From assembly GCA_003485325.1 (NCBI GenBank), contig DMZI01000029.1, positions 1 through 36,550 of the forward strand: a stretch of DNA of 36,550 bases. The letters run 5' to 3'. Shown piece by piece: positions 1 through 7,846 of this stretch. A program made the position numbers and the translations under genes. This stretch comes from Desulfotomaculum sp. GTDB taxonomy: Bacteria > Bacillota > Desulfotomaculia > Desulfotomaculales > Nap2-2B. The stretch's first letter is position 1; every line of letters starts with the position of its first letter. A model generated the notes under the pieces. That model had not been told where the DNA came from and ran no database searches. It saw only the letters and a list, made by a program, of their open reading frames with translations.

Positions 1-257
1 CTGCAAAGGCGGCATGGCAAATTTTAAAAATATAGCTTCCATTATACTTCTGATCTCATTTAGCCTTTTCAAGAAACTACCAGTGTGCCGCTGGTTTCGC
101 ACCGCTGTCCGGTTACCCTCGCTTCGCCGGCTGCTGTTACCGGAGCTTCGCAATTCGTTCGCTGTTGACAACACCGTGCCCTTTGGACGGTTTTACTGAA
201 TGCTTACTTTTTCATCCTTCTGATGGCGCCGCTTGAAAGCGGCATGGATGTCTATCC
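1..257 (+). repeat. Dispersed repeat, long form, copy A (left end cut by window)
   Basis: Bases 1-213 match 24350-24562 with only two differences that I can count, so this is a recent copy of the same element. It ends in the shared right terminus GGCATGGATGTCTAT (about 241-255), preceded by a GC hairpin (GCCGCTTGAAAGCGGC, about 228-243). The 61-codon open frame inside (14-199) is also present in the 24.3 kb copy, but simply because the DNA is nearly identical. It is rich in Arg/Leu/Ser, has no good ribosome site, and is not conserved in copy B, so I do not call it a gene. No transposase is present. Confidence 0.85.
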
Positions 258-288
258 TCAAAATAATCTTTTTTGTAAGTGAACCCAG

Positions 289-619
289 TAGGCAAGTTAT
301 TTCAACGCTTACTCCGATGCTTAAGCACCGACAGCAGTACGGCTTGCTTCGGACCGGACTAGCGGCGCTGCAAAGGCGGCATATGAGTAACTAACAACAT
401 CGCCCTGTTAACTTTGGAATTAAGACTGCTTTTTATAACAAATTAAGAGAGCCGCTGGTCTCGCGCCTTAAGTCCGGTTACCCTCGCTTCACCGGCTGCT
501 GTTACCGGTGCTTCGCAAGTCGTTCGTTGCTGACAATACCTTGCCCTTTGGACGGTTTGACTGAATACATACTTTTTCATCCTCCTGCCGGCGCCGCTTT
601 AGCGGTATGGATGTCTACT
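289..619 (+). repeat. Dispersed repeat, long form, copy B (complete, diverged)
   Basis: This copy lies 32 bp after copy A in the same orientation. Its left end TAGGCAAG and the stretch 300-383 (CACCGACAGCAGTACGGCTT) match 24271-24361. The middle (about 385-455) is unlike the other copies, and the right part (455-619) matches again up to GGATGTCTACT. The size, about 330 bp, and the imperfect terminal inverted repeats (ATAGGCA at the left, ATAGACATCC as the complement of the right end) suggest a small non-autonomous mobile element. The rest of 620-780 holds no gene that I can see. Confidence 0.8.
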
Positions 620-793
620 TAAGATAAATACCACTAAAAATAAACCTTTCCGGTATTGTTGACAGTTAGAAAGCGGAGAGGTTTTTCTATCTGTAACCAG
701 AAAATGCAGTAACTGGGCTAATTTTTTAGTCCAAGTACAGAATTTGTTGAAAATCGTCTTATAAAAAAAGATTTTAATTTATTAAAAAATTTG

Positions 794-821
794 AAGGACT
801 TTTGATATTGATGAAGAAATC
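794..821 (+). promoter_or_regulatory. Possible SigH-type promoter of spoVG
   Basis: AAGGACTTT at 794-802 resembles the sigma-H -35 (AGGAWWT), and GAAGAAATC at 813-821 resembles its -10 (GAAT core), with about the usual spacing. In Bacillus, spoVG is a classic sigma-H gene, which is why I looked here. The match is imperfect and the call is tentative. Confidence 0.35.
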
Positions 822-865
822 TAAAACAGACATAATTTTTTTTCCAGGAAGGTGGTGAACTTATT

Positions 866-1120
866 TTGATAGTTACAGACGTAAGGGTTCGTAAATTACT
901 GAGGGAAGGAAGAATGAAAGCAATCGTATCAGTAACCCTTGATGACATGTTCGTCATACATGATGTGAAAGTGGTTGAGGGTAACAGGGGTCTGTTTGTA
1001 GCAATGCCCAGCCGGAAAACCCCTGATGGTGAGTTTCGTGATATTGCCCATCCAATTTCCACGATGGCCAGGGAATTGATCCAAAGCGCCGTTTTACAGG
1101 CATACGAAGATGTGGTCTAA
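866..1120 (+). CDS. spoVG: SpoVG family regulator
   Basis: This is a small nucleic-acid-binding protein of the SpoVG family, which in Firmicutes affects septation at sporulation and gene expression. The 84 residues contain the family core: N-terminal VTDVRVRKL, then LDDMFVIHDVKVVEG, the strongly conserved stretch GLFVAMPSRKTPDGEFRDIA (about 43-62) and HPI. It ends at about residue 84 and lacks the acidic C-terminal tail of the 97-residue Bacillus protein. Start is TTG at 866, chosen because GGAAGGTGGTGA (847-858) is correctly placed and the first residues match the family. It is followed by a strong terminator, so it is probably monocistronic. The spoVG-glmU-prs-pth order is typical of Firmicutes. 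The identification is very secure. Confidence 0.97.
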   Translation: MIVTDVRVRKLLREGRMKAIVSVTLDDMFVIHDVKVVEGNRGLFVAMPSRKTPDGEFRDIAHPISTMARELIQSAVLQAYEDVV

Positions 1121-1149
1121 TTTTTTAAATTAATTTAGATATTTAAATG

Positions 1150-1176
1150 AAAGAGAGCCATGCTGCTCTCTTTTTT
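1150..1176 (+). terminator. Rho-independent terminator after spoVG
   Basis: The arms AGAGAGC (1152-1158) and GCTCTCT (1165-1171) form a stem with a 6-nt loop, followed immediately by a run of T. It lies 30 bp after the spoVG stop. Confidence 0.85.
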
Positions 1177-1288
1177 ATGTTAATTGAGTAGATTAAAGGA
1201 AAAACAAGATTTTTGTTGAATAAGGAATAGGTGAAAAAAAGGAGTATAATATTTATGGTAAATTAAAATTTTGGGGTGATGTGACTTA

Positions 1289-2668
1289 ATGCAGCGGGCA
1301 GCAGTAATTTTGGCGGCTGGCAAAGGTACCCGCATGAAATCCGAGTTGCCGAAGGTTCTTCATAAAGTCTGCGGCCGCCCCATGCTCGACTACGTAATGG
1401 AGGCCTTAAAAAAAGCTGGGATCGAAAATATTGTTATAGTTGCCGGACATCACGGGGATATGGTGGCTAAGAACCTGCCGGAAAACGTCGGTATAGTTGA
1501 TCAGCATCCCCAACTGGGAACGGCTCATGCGCTGCTTCAGACAAAAGAAAAACTGGAAGGGTTTGGCGGCAATTTACTTGTTATTGGCGGGGATACTCCT
1601 CTTATAACGCATTTATCACTCAAAAATCTCCTGGAATACCATGAAAATATCGGAGCCAGGGCAACAGTGCTCACAGCAGATCTTGCCGATCCCGGGAACT
1701 ATGGGCGCATTATCCGTGAGAGCACAGGTAAAGTTTTGAAGATCGTCGAACAAAGGGACGCAGGGCAGGAAGAACTTACCGTACAAGAAATAAATACAGG
1801 AATTTATGCTTTTTCAGGGGAAGGGCTCTTTGATGCGCTTTTAGAGATTAAAAACAATAATGCGCAGAAAGAATACTACCTGACAGACCTTATTGAAAAA
1901 TATGTCAAAGCCGGTCTATCCGTTGCAGCATTTAAAATAAAAGATTCGAGAGAGATTTTGGGAATTAATGACCGATGTCAATTGGCAGAAGTAGAATCAA
2001 TCATGAGGCAGAGGATATTAACTGACTTGATGCTCTCCGGTGTAACAGTGGTTGATCCAAAGAATACCTTCGTTGACAAGGATGTTGAGGTTGGGCAGGA
2101 TACTACTATACTTCCTTTTACAATTATTGAAGGGAAAAGTTTTATAGGACCTGATTGTACCATAGGGCCGGGGGCCCATCTGGTTGATGTTCAGGTAGGC
2201 GCGGGCGCCTTAATAAAAAATTCGATAATCATGGAGAGTTCAATTGGCAATAACTGCAACATAGGACCCTTTGCTTATATCCGTCCGGGTTGTGTCCTTG
2301 AACAGGGAGTAAAAGTAGGAGATTTTGTTGAGCTTAAGAAAGCTAAAATCGGAGTTAAAAGCAAAGTGCCGCATTTGAGCTATATAGGCGATACAACGAT
2401 GGGTTCAGACGTAAACATAGGGGCGGGTACTATTACGTGCAATTATGACGGCAGTAATAAATGGCCTACAATAATCGGCAACCGGGCTTTCGTGGGAAGC
2501 AACACGAATTTTGTGGCGCCTGTAGAAATTGGATCGGGCGCTGTAATTGGCGCGGGTTCTACGATTACAAAAAATGTACCCGACAATGCCCTCAGTGTTG
2601 CCCGGGGCAGACAAAAAAATATTGAAGGATACAACGATAAAAAAACAATCAAAGAAAAAGATCTTTAG
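1289..2668 (+). CDS. glmU: Bifunctional GlmU: GlcNAc-1-P uridylyltransferase / GlcN-1-P acetyltransferase
   Basis: GlmU makes UDP-N-acetylglucosamine in the cytoplasm for peptidoglycan. It acetylates glucosamine-1-phosphate in the C-terminal domain and uridylylates it in the N-terminal domain. The 459 residues are full family length. The N-terminal nucleotidyltransferase shows LAAGKGTRMKSELPKVLHK (about 8-26) and GGDTPLI (about 100). From about residue 250 the protein becomes a left-handed beta helix of hexapeptide repeats (IGPDCTIGPGAHL, IGNNCNIGPFAYIRPG). The acetyltransferase region contains VGDFVELKKAKIG and GAGTITCNYDG. ATG at 1289 follows GGGGTGA (1273-1279). A TATAAT at 1245-1250 is a possible -10, but I see no good -35. 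The prs gene follows 50 bp downstream and is probably co-transcribed. Confidence 0.98.
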   Translation: MQRAAVILAAGKGTRMKSELPKVLHKVCGRPMLDYVMEALKKAGIENIVIVAGHHGDMVAKNLPENVGIVDQHPQLGTAHALLQTKEKLEGFGGNLLVIGGDTPLITHLSLKNLLEYHENIGARATVLTADLADPGNYGRIIRESTGKVLKIVEQRDAGQEELTVQEINTGIYAFSGEGLFDALLEIKNNNAQKEYYLTDLIEKYVKAGLSVAAFKIKDSREILGINDRCQLAEVESIMRQRILTDLMLSGVTVVDPKNTFVDKDVEVGQDTTILPFTIIEGKSFIGPDCTIGPGAHLVDVQVGAGALIKNSIIMESSIGNNCNIGPFAYIRPGCVLEQGVKVGDFVELKKAKIGVKSKVPHLSYIGDTTMGSDVNIGAGTITCNYDGSNKWPTIIGNRAFVGSNTNFVAPVEIGSGAVIGAGSTITKNVPDNALSVARGRQKNIEGYNDKKTIKEKDL

Positions 2669-2718
2669 AAATTATAAAAGCAAGAATTTACAGTTTTTCG
2701 AAAGAGGATGTGTATTAA

Positions 2719-3663
2719 ATGACGTTAAACAAAAGGTTAAAGATTTTTACCGGCAACGCCAACCCGGAATTGGCTGAAGAAATTGTACAGTACCTTGGTG
2801 TAACATTGGGGGAGGCAAAAGTTATCCGTTTTTCAGATGGCGAGGTTCATGTCAAAATTAACGAAAGTGTCCGCGGAGCAGATGTTTTTGTAATACAACC
2901 CACCTCGCAACCTGTAAACGAACACTTGATGGAACTGTTAATTCTTGTGGATGCTCTGCGAAGGGCATCGGCAAGAAGGATTACCGCAGTTCTTTCATAC
3001 TATGGTTATGCGCGCCAGGACCGAAAGACGAGAGCCCGCGATCCTATCACAGCCAAGTTGGTGGCTAATTTAATTACAGCCAGCGGAGCCCGGCGGGTTG
3101 TGACAATGGACCTGCATGCAGGCCAGATCCAGGGGTTTTTTGATATACCGGTGGATCACTTACCGGCTGTGCCTATTTTAGCCCAGTATTTTCTGCAGCA
3201 AAAACTGGAGAATGTGATCGTTGTTTCACCTGACCTTGGCGGTGTAACCAGGGCGAGGGAACTTGCGGAACGAATAGGCGCCCGTATTGCAATTATCGAC
3301 AAGCGCCGCCCCGAACCAAATGTTGCTGAAATAATGAACATTGTAGGAGATGTAAAAGATAAAAACGTTGTCATGATAGATGATATGATCGATACAGCCG
3401 GTACAATTACTCAAGGCGCCGAGGCTCTAAAAAGATGGGGGGCGAAGGATATTTACGTATGCTGCACACACCCGGTTCTGAGTGGCCCTGCCATTCGTCT
3501 TTTAGAGAAAGCGCCTATTAACGAAGTAATAGTAACAAATACTATTCCTCTGTCACCCGAGAAAAGACTCAGTAAAATTAAGGTTCTTTCAGTAGCTCCC
3601 CTTTTAGGGGAGGCGATTATCCGGATTCACGAGGACCTTTCTGTAAGTAAACTGTTTGACTGA
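2719..3663 (+). CDS. prs: Ribose-phosphate pyrophosphokinase (PRPP synthetase)
   Basis: The enzyme transfers pyrophosphate from ATP to ribose-5-phosphate to give PRPP, the precursor of nucleotides, histidine, tryptophan and NAD. The 314 residues are of normal length for class I enzymes. Signatures visible are FSDGEVHVKINESVRGADVF (about 33-52), YYGYARQDRK (about 94-103), the metal site VTMDLHAGQIQGFF (about 127-140), and the PRPP-binding loop VVMIDDMIDTAGT (about 217-229). ATG at 2719 follows AAAGAGGATG. The stop is only 3 bp from the stop of the convergent PRC-barrel gene, with no terminator between them, so the two transcripts probably overlap at their 3' ends. Confidence 0.98.
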   Translation: MTLNKRLKIFTGNANPELAEEIVQYLGVTLGEAKVIRFSDGEVHVKINESVRGADVFVIQPTSQPVNEHLMELLILVDALRRASARRITAVLSYYGYARQDRKTRARDPITAKLVANLITASGARRVVTMDLHAGQIQGFFDIPVDHLPAVPILAQYFLQQKLENVIVVSPDLGGVTRARELAERIGARIAIIDKRRPEPNVAEIMNIVGDVKDKNVVMIDDMIDTAGTITQGAEALKRWGAKDIYVCCTHPVLSGPAIRLLEKAPINEVIVTNTIPLSPEKRLSKIKVLSVAPLLGEAIIRIHEDLSVSKLFD

Positions 3664-3666
3664 TTT

Positions 3667-4398
3667 TTAGTCTTCTTTTTTAAGTTCAGGCTCTTCCGTG
3701 ATTGTAGTAATTTCTAAATCGGGTTCGGCTTCGGCTTTTTCATCTATGGTGGCGGATGTATTATTTAATCTCTTAAATTTTCCTTTAAATGGACGGCCTA
3801 TAGCGGAGCTTAACCGGCGGCTTTTTTCCAGGGTAAAAGACCATGTTTGGCCGGCTTTGCTGGCAAATGACCGAACGCTTTCCTGCATGCCGTCATCATT
3901 TTTAATCAAATTATTTTTTGAATCATCTGTGCAAACGGTGACATGCTTCCCCAAGGTACGGATAAAATCTGAATTCAGGTATGCTTTACCTTCCATCAGA
4001 TCATTAATTATGCCGGTAGATATTTCAAGACCGGCAATTTTCCCGTCCTGAATTTCTATAAAGTATTCGTTAACCTGGCCTATAATGGTTCCGTTTTCCA
4101 TGACAATACGTGAACCGATAACATCAATCTTGTCTTTATAATACTTAACTATTTCGGGAAGTGTGGCTCCTTTCTGTACTATGGCGCCGCGTTCAACAGT
4201 TACGGCATTTTCTCCAACGCTGTGAACATTACTGAAAGGAATAAATTTTTGCTCTTTAAACAATCCCTTTTCTTCTAAAATCAAGGCGGCTACGGATTTT
4301 CGGGATGGATCCACTACCAACCCTTTAACCTTGCCGATTCGCTGACCTTCTTGAAGGCTTATTACCGGCAGGTTTATTAAATGTTTGCTCTTACGCAT
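3667..4398 (-). CDS. PRC-barrel domain protein
   Basis: The 243-residue protein has two PRC-barrel units. The first begins INLPVISLQEGQRIGKVKGL (about 6-25) and the second begins near IGSRIVMENGTIIGQVNEYF. A positively charged linker and an acidic Glu-rich tail follow. PRC-barrels mediate protein or RNA contacts (as in RimM, photosynthetic reaction centre H and sporulation YlmC/YmxH proteins); the partner here is unknown. The reading frame extends further upstream, to 4542, but I take ATG at 4398 because AAGGGGGGAAG lies just before it and the first PRC unit then starts at the usual place. The longer frame would also run into pth. The gene sits antisense between prs and pth, where Bacillus has the L25/Ctc gene. 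Confidence 0.8.
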   Translation of the reverse strand: MRKSKHLINLPVISLQEGQRIGKVKGLVVDPSRKSVAALILEEKGLFKEQKFIPFSNVHSVGENAVTVERGAIVQKGATLPEIVKYYKDKIDVIGSRIVMENGTIIGQVNEYFIEIQDGKIAGLEISTGIINDLMEGKAYLNSDFIRTLGKHVTVCTDDSKNNLIKNDDGMQESVRSFASKAGQTWSFTLEKSRRLSSAIGRPFKGKFKRLNNTSATIDEKAEAEPDLEITTITEEPELKKED

Positions 4399-4490
4399 TT
4401 TGCTTGCTTCCCCCCTTAAATAAAACAGTTGTCCCTGCCTTATTGATATGCGGGTAAAGGTCTGGACATTACTTATATGAGGGTATAAAA

Positions 4491-5051
4491 ATGCTTTTAA
4501 TAACTGGTTTGGGTAATCCGGGAGTTTCTTACTATAATACACGTCACAGTATTGGTTTTAAGGTAATCGACTGGTTGGCCCGGGGGCTGAACACAACCGG
4601 CTGGCGTTTAAAATGTAAAGCTTTGGTGGCAAACACTGAGTTAAAGGGACAAAAAATTATTCTGGCCAAGCCACAGACATACATGAATAAAAGCGGTGAG
4701 TCGGTATTCAGCCTGTTACACTGGTTCCGGCTGTCAGATCAGGACTTGATCGTTATTTGCGACGATATAGACCTGCCTCTTGGAAGGTTGCGCATCCGCG
4801 GAAAAGGCGGGGATGGAGGACACCTTGGGCTGAAATCAATAATTGACCTGGTTGGTAGCAAGGATTTTATTCGCCTTCGTGTTGGTGTAGGACGGCCTTT
4901 AGAACCGGATTTTGAGATAGCAGATTGGGTATTGGGCCGTTTTTCTTCCGAAGAAGCGCTGATTGTCGATCAGATGGTTGAAAAAGCTGTGCAAGCGATA
5001 AAAACTATTGCCAACGAAGGCCTTGAAAAAGCCATGAACATGTATAACTAA
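4491..5051 (+). CDS. pth: Peptidyl-tRNA hydrolase
   Basis: Pth cleaves the ester bond of peptidyl-tRNA released from stalled ribosomes and so recycles tRNA. The 186 residues are normal length. GLGNPGVSYYNTRHSIGF (7-24) contains the conserved Asn and the catalytic His (H19). The region ICDDIDLPLGRLRIRGKGG holds the conserved Asp, and the following GGHLGLKSI stretch is the tRNA-contact region. KPQTYMNKSGESV is also typical. Start is ATG at 4491 with GAGGG about 12 bp upstream. The gene diverges from the PRC-barrel gene, and spoVG-glmU-prs-pth is the usual Firmicute neighbourhood. Confidence 0.97.
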   Translation: MLLITGLGNPGVSYYNTRHSIGFKVIDWLARGLNTTGWRLKCKALVANTELKGQKIILAKPQTYMNKSGESVFSLLHWFRLSDQDLIVICDDIDLPLGRLRIRGKGGDGGHLGLKSIIDLVGSKDFIRLRVGVGRPLEPDFEIADWVLGRFSSEEALIVDQMVEKAVQAIKTIANEGLEKAMNMYN

Positions 5052-5100
5052 TATTCATAAACAGCTTTAAAAACTATAGTCTGCCGGGTCGAACATTTTA

Positions 5101-5129
5101 TTGACAATTTCCTATAATATCTTTATAAT
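5101..5129 (+). promoter_or_regulatory. Consensus SigA promoter for tRNA-Ala
   Basis: TTGACA at 5101-5106 and TATAAT at 5124-5129 are separated by exactly 17 bp. Both boxes match the consensus in every position. The tRNA starts 21 bp after the -10 box, as expected for a strong stable-RNA promoter. Confidence 0.93.
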
Positions 5130-5150
5130 ATGGTTCGGTGACTTACAGAT

Positions 5151-5225
5151 GGGGCTGTGGCGCAGCGGGAGCGCGCTTCCTTGGCATGGAAGAGGCCGCG
5201 GGTTCGATTCCCGCCAGCTCCACCA
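5151..5225 (+). tRNA. tRNA-Ala, anticodon GGC
   Basis: A complete cloverleaf can be folded by eye. The acceptor GGGGCTG (5151-5157) pairs with CAGCTCC (5215-5221), the D-arm has GCGC stems, and the anticodon arm CTTCC/GGAAG encloses the loop TTGGCAT. The T-arm GCGGG/CCCGC encloses TTCGATT. The third acceptor pair is G-T, the G3-U70 wobble that identifies alanine tRNAs. The anticodon GGC (5183-5185) reads GCC and GCU codons. The CCA end is encoded (5223-5225). Confidence 0.97.
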
Positions 5226-5248
5226 TGAGTTTTAAAAACCGGACTAAT

Positions 5249-5278
5249 AAAAGCTGGGCTAAAGTATGCCCGGCTTTT
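5249..5278 (+). terminator. Terminator after tRNA-Ala
   Basis: AAAAGCTGGGC (5249-5259) pairs with GCCCGGCTTTT (5268-5278) around an 8-nt loop: eleven pairs including one G-T. A short T run is included in the 3' arm. It separates the tRNA from leuS. The leuS leader (5279-5332) is too short for a T-box. Confidence 0.75.
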
Positions 5279-5332
5279 AAAATTTCTAATTTAACCACAG
5301 CTACTACTTGTTTTTTAGGGGGCTAAAAAAGT

Positions 5333-7825
5333 TTGAAAGACAGGTACAATCACCACGAACTTGAGGAAAAATGGCTTAAAAATTGGGAGGCTGGTGAATT
5401 ATACAGAGTCGGGGATTTTGGCGAGCGTCCCGGATTTTATTGCCTGGAGATGTTTCCCTACCCGTCAGGAAAGCTGCACATGGGCCATGTACGGAATTAT
5501 TCCATCGGTGATGTTATAGCAAGATTTAAAACCATGCAGGGGTATGATGTATTACATCCCATGGGTTGGGACTCCTTCGGACTGCCTGCTGAAAACGCGG
5601 CTATCAAACACGGCGATATTCATCCTGCCGATTGGACTGCTGAAAATATAAATACTATGCGGGGACAGCTGAAACAGCTTGGTTTTAGTTATGATTGGCG
5701 CCGAGAGGTGGCTACATCCCACCCGGGATATTACAAATGGACACAGTGGCTTTTTCTGCAGCTTTATCACCGCGGGCTTGCTTACAGGAAAAGGGCTGCG
5801 GTAAACTGGTGCCCTTCCTGCGCAACAGTTCTGGCAAATGAACAGGTTGTCGGTGAAGGTGTTTGTGAACGTTGCAAAACGGAAGTAGAAAAAAGGGAGC
5901 TTGAACAGTGGTTTTTTAGAATTACTGATTACGCCCGCCGCCTTTTGGATGATTTAAACCTTCTCGAAGGTTGGCCGGAAAAAGTGAAGATAATGCAGGA
6001 TCATTGGATCGGCCGAAGCGAAGGAACTTTTATCAAATTTCATGTGGCTGATTCTAATGAGGAGATAGCTGTTTTTACTACCCGTCCTGATACTATTTTC
6101 GGTGTGACCTATATGGTGCTTGCTCCCGAACACCCTCTTGTGGAAAAACTGATCGAAGGCAAGGAACAGGCTGACGCCGTCCGTTCATTTGCCAGCCGGG
6201 TAAGCAGGCTGGGCGAAATAGTACGAACATCTGTTGATACGGAAAAAGAAGGGCTTTTTACAGGCGCATATTGCTTGAATCCTTTAACCAGTGAGTCTGT
6301 GCCGGTTTTGGTAGCCAATTATGTGCTTTATGAATATGGTACAGGCGCTGTAATGGGTGTTCCTGCGCATGATCAGAGAGATTTCGAATTTGCCCGCAAA
6401 TATGGGTTGCCCGTACGTATTGTTATAAAACCGCCGGAAAGGGAACTCGAACCCGAAACAATGGCTGGGGCATATGAGGAAGAAGGGGTCATGGTCAATT
6501 CCGGAATTTTTGACGGGTTGCCCAGCAATAAAGGAATAGAGGCCGTTACAGATTACCTTCAGGAAAAGGGTCTTGGCGGCCGGAGAGTGAGCTACCGGCT
6601 GCGCGATTGGCTGATTTCCAGGCAACGTTACTGGGGTGCCCCGATTCCGATAGTCTACTGTAATAACTGCGGTGTTGTGCCGGTTCCGGAAAACCAATTA
6701 CCGGTCTTGCTGCCCAGGGAAGTGGCTTTTAAGCCAACGGGGCAGTCTCCGTTAGCCGATTATCCGGATTTCTTGCAGACCAACTGCCCAAACTGCGGGG
6801 GTGCGGCAAAGAGGGAAACAGATACAATGGATACTTTCATGTGTTCATCATGGTATTACTACCGTTATACCAGCCCCAGGGAAGAGAATAACGTTTGGGA
6901 TAAGGCCAGGGTGAACAGGTGGCTTCCGGTTAACCAGTATATTGGCGGGGTGGAGCACGCTGTCCTGCACCTTCTCTATTCTCGTTTCTTTACAAAAGTT
7001 CTTTATGATTTAGGCTTGGTTGATGTAATGGAGCCTTTTACCAACCTGCTCACCCAGGGGATGGTCCTCAAAGATGGGGCAAAAATGTCCAAATCCAAAG
7101 GAAATGTAGTCAGTCCGGAGGATATTATCAAAAAATATGGCGCCGATACCGCCCGTTTGTTTATTTTATTTGCCGCTCCTCCGGAAAGGGACCTTGAATG
7201 GAGTGACCAGGGTGTTGAGGGATGCTACCGTTTTCTAAACCGTCTTTGGCGGTTGGTCGTGCCTTTGGCTGATCATTTATCAGGCGTATCCGGACAGCTT
7301 CAGGAGAACCCCCGGGAACTAACTGTTGAAGAAAGGCAAATGCACCGTTTGACGCACCAGACCATAAAAAAAGTTACAGATGATATATCGGACAGGTTTA
7401 ACTTCAATACGGCGGTAAGCGCGATTATGGAACTAGTCAATGGAATCTATAAATTTAAAGAAGAAAACGGGAATCATAAGCCTGAAGTTTTAAAAGAGGC
7501 TGTTAAAAATGTGCTTTTACTGTTAGCGCCTTTTGCGCCATTTATTACTGAAGAATTATGGGAGGCGATCGGCGGGAGGGGAAGCATTCACAAGCAGAGT
7601 TGGCCTGTTTATGATTTGCAGGCAATGGCTGAAGAAGAGGTAGAGATTGTAATCCAGGTAAACGGAAGAATTAAAGAAAGGATGAAGATCAAACCAGGAG
7701 CTTCGGCTCAAGAGATGTCCGAATATGTGCTCGCGCAGCCCCGGATCCAACAACTTATTGAGGGAAAACAAATTATCAAGGTAATTCCTGTGCCGGGCAA
7801 GCTTGTTAATTTGGTCGTTAAATAA
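5333..7825 (+). CDS. leuS: Leucyl-tRNA synthetase
   Basis: This class I synthetase charges tRNA-Leu. The 830 residues are full bacterial length. In order I see the HIGH-type motif PYPSGKLHMGHVRNYSIGD (about 42-60), a zinc-binding CPSCATVL..CERC module (about 160-185), the CP1 editing domain with FTTRPDTIFGVTYMVLAPEH (about 245-264) and GVPAHDQRDFEFA, a second zinc module CNNCG..CPNCGG, and KMSKSKGNVVSPEDII (about 584-599). Start is TTG at 5333, placed by AGGGGGG (5317-5322). folP begins 21 bp downstream, so leuS, folP and folB may be one transcript. Confidence 0.98.
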   Translation: MKDRYNHHELEEKWLKNWEAGELYRVGDFGERPGFYCLEMFPYPSGKLHMGHVRNYSIGDVIARFKTMQGYDVLHPMGWDSFGLPAENAAIKHGDIHPADWTAENINTMRGQLKQLGFSYDWRREVATSHPGYYKWTQWLFLQLYHRGLAYRKRAAVNWCPSCATVLANEQVVGEGVCERCKTEVEKRELEQWFFRITDYARRLLDDLNLLEGWPEKVKIMQDHWIGRSEGTFIKFHVADSNEEIAVFTTRPDTIFGVTYMVLAPEHPLVEKLIEGKEQADAVRSFASRVSRLGEIVRTSVDTEKEGLFTGAYCLNPLTSESVPVLVANYVLYEYGTGAVMGVPAHDQRDFEFARKYGLPVRIVIKPPERELEPETMAGAYEEEGVMVNSGIFDGLPSNKGIEAVTDYLQEKGLGGRRVSYRLRDWLISRQRYWGAPIPIVYCNNCGVVPVPENQLPVLLPREVAFKPTGQSPLADYPDFLQTNCPNCGGAAKRETDTMDTFMCSSWYYYRYTSPREENNVWDKARVNRWLPVNQYIGGVEHAVLHLLYSRFFTKVLYDLGLVDVMEPFTNLLTQGMVLKDGAKMSKSKGNVVSPEDIIKKYGADTARLFILFAAPPERDLEWSDQGVEGCYRFLNRLWRLVVPLADHLSGVSGQLQENPRELTVEERQMHRLTHQTIKKVTDDISDRFNFNTAVSAIMELVNGIYKFKEENGNHKPEVLKEAVKNVLLLLAPFAPFITEELWEAIGGRGSIHKQSWPVYDLQAMAEEEVEIVIQVNGRIKERMKIKPGASAQEMSEYVLAQPRIQQLIEGKQIIKVIPVPGKLVNLVVK

Positions 7826-7846
7826 AAAAACAGGGTAAGGGTTTAA

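Noticed and set aside
14..199. 61-codon open frame found in two nearly identical copies (also 24363-24548)
   Set aside because: The identity is explained by the repeat DNA itself. The frame lacks a ribosome site and is not kept in the diverged copy at 289-619.
1..660. CRISPR array
   Set aside because: The repeats are about 330 bp, only two in tandem, and dispersed elsewhere; there are no short regular repeats with spacers.
4399..4542. Longer N-terminus of the PRC-barrel protein
   Set aside because: It would overlap pth and has no ribosome site; ATG 4398 has a strong one.
5138..5326. Open frame across the tRNA-Ala gene
   Set aside because: It reads through a complete tRNA and its terminator, so it is a chance frame.
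5226..5332. Possible T-box riboswitch before leuS
   Set aside because: Only about 107 bp are available, the hairpin there is a simple terminator of the tRNA gene, and no T-box sequence is seen.
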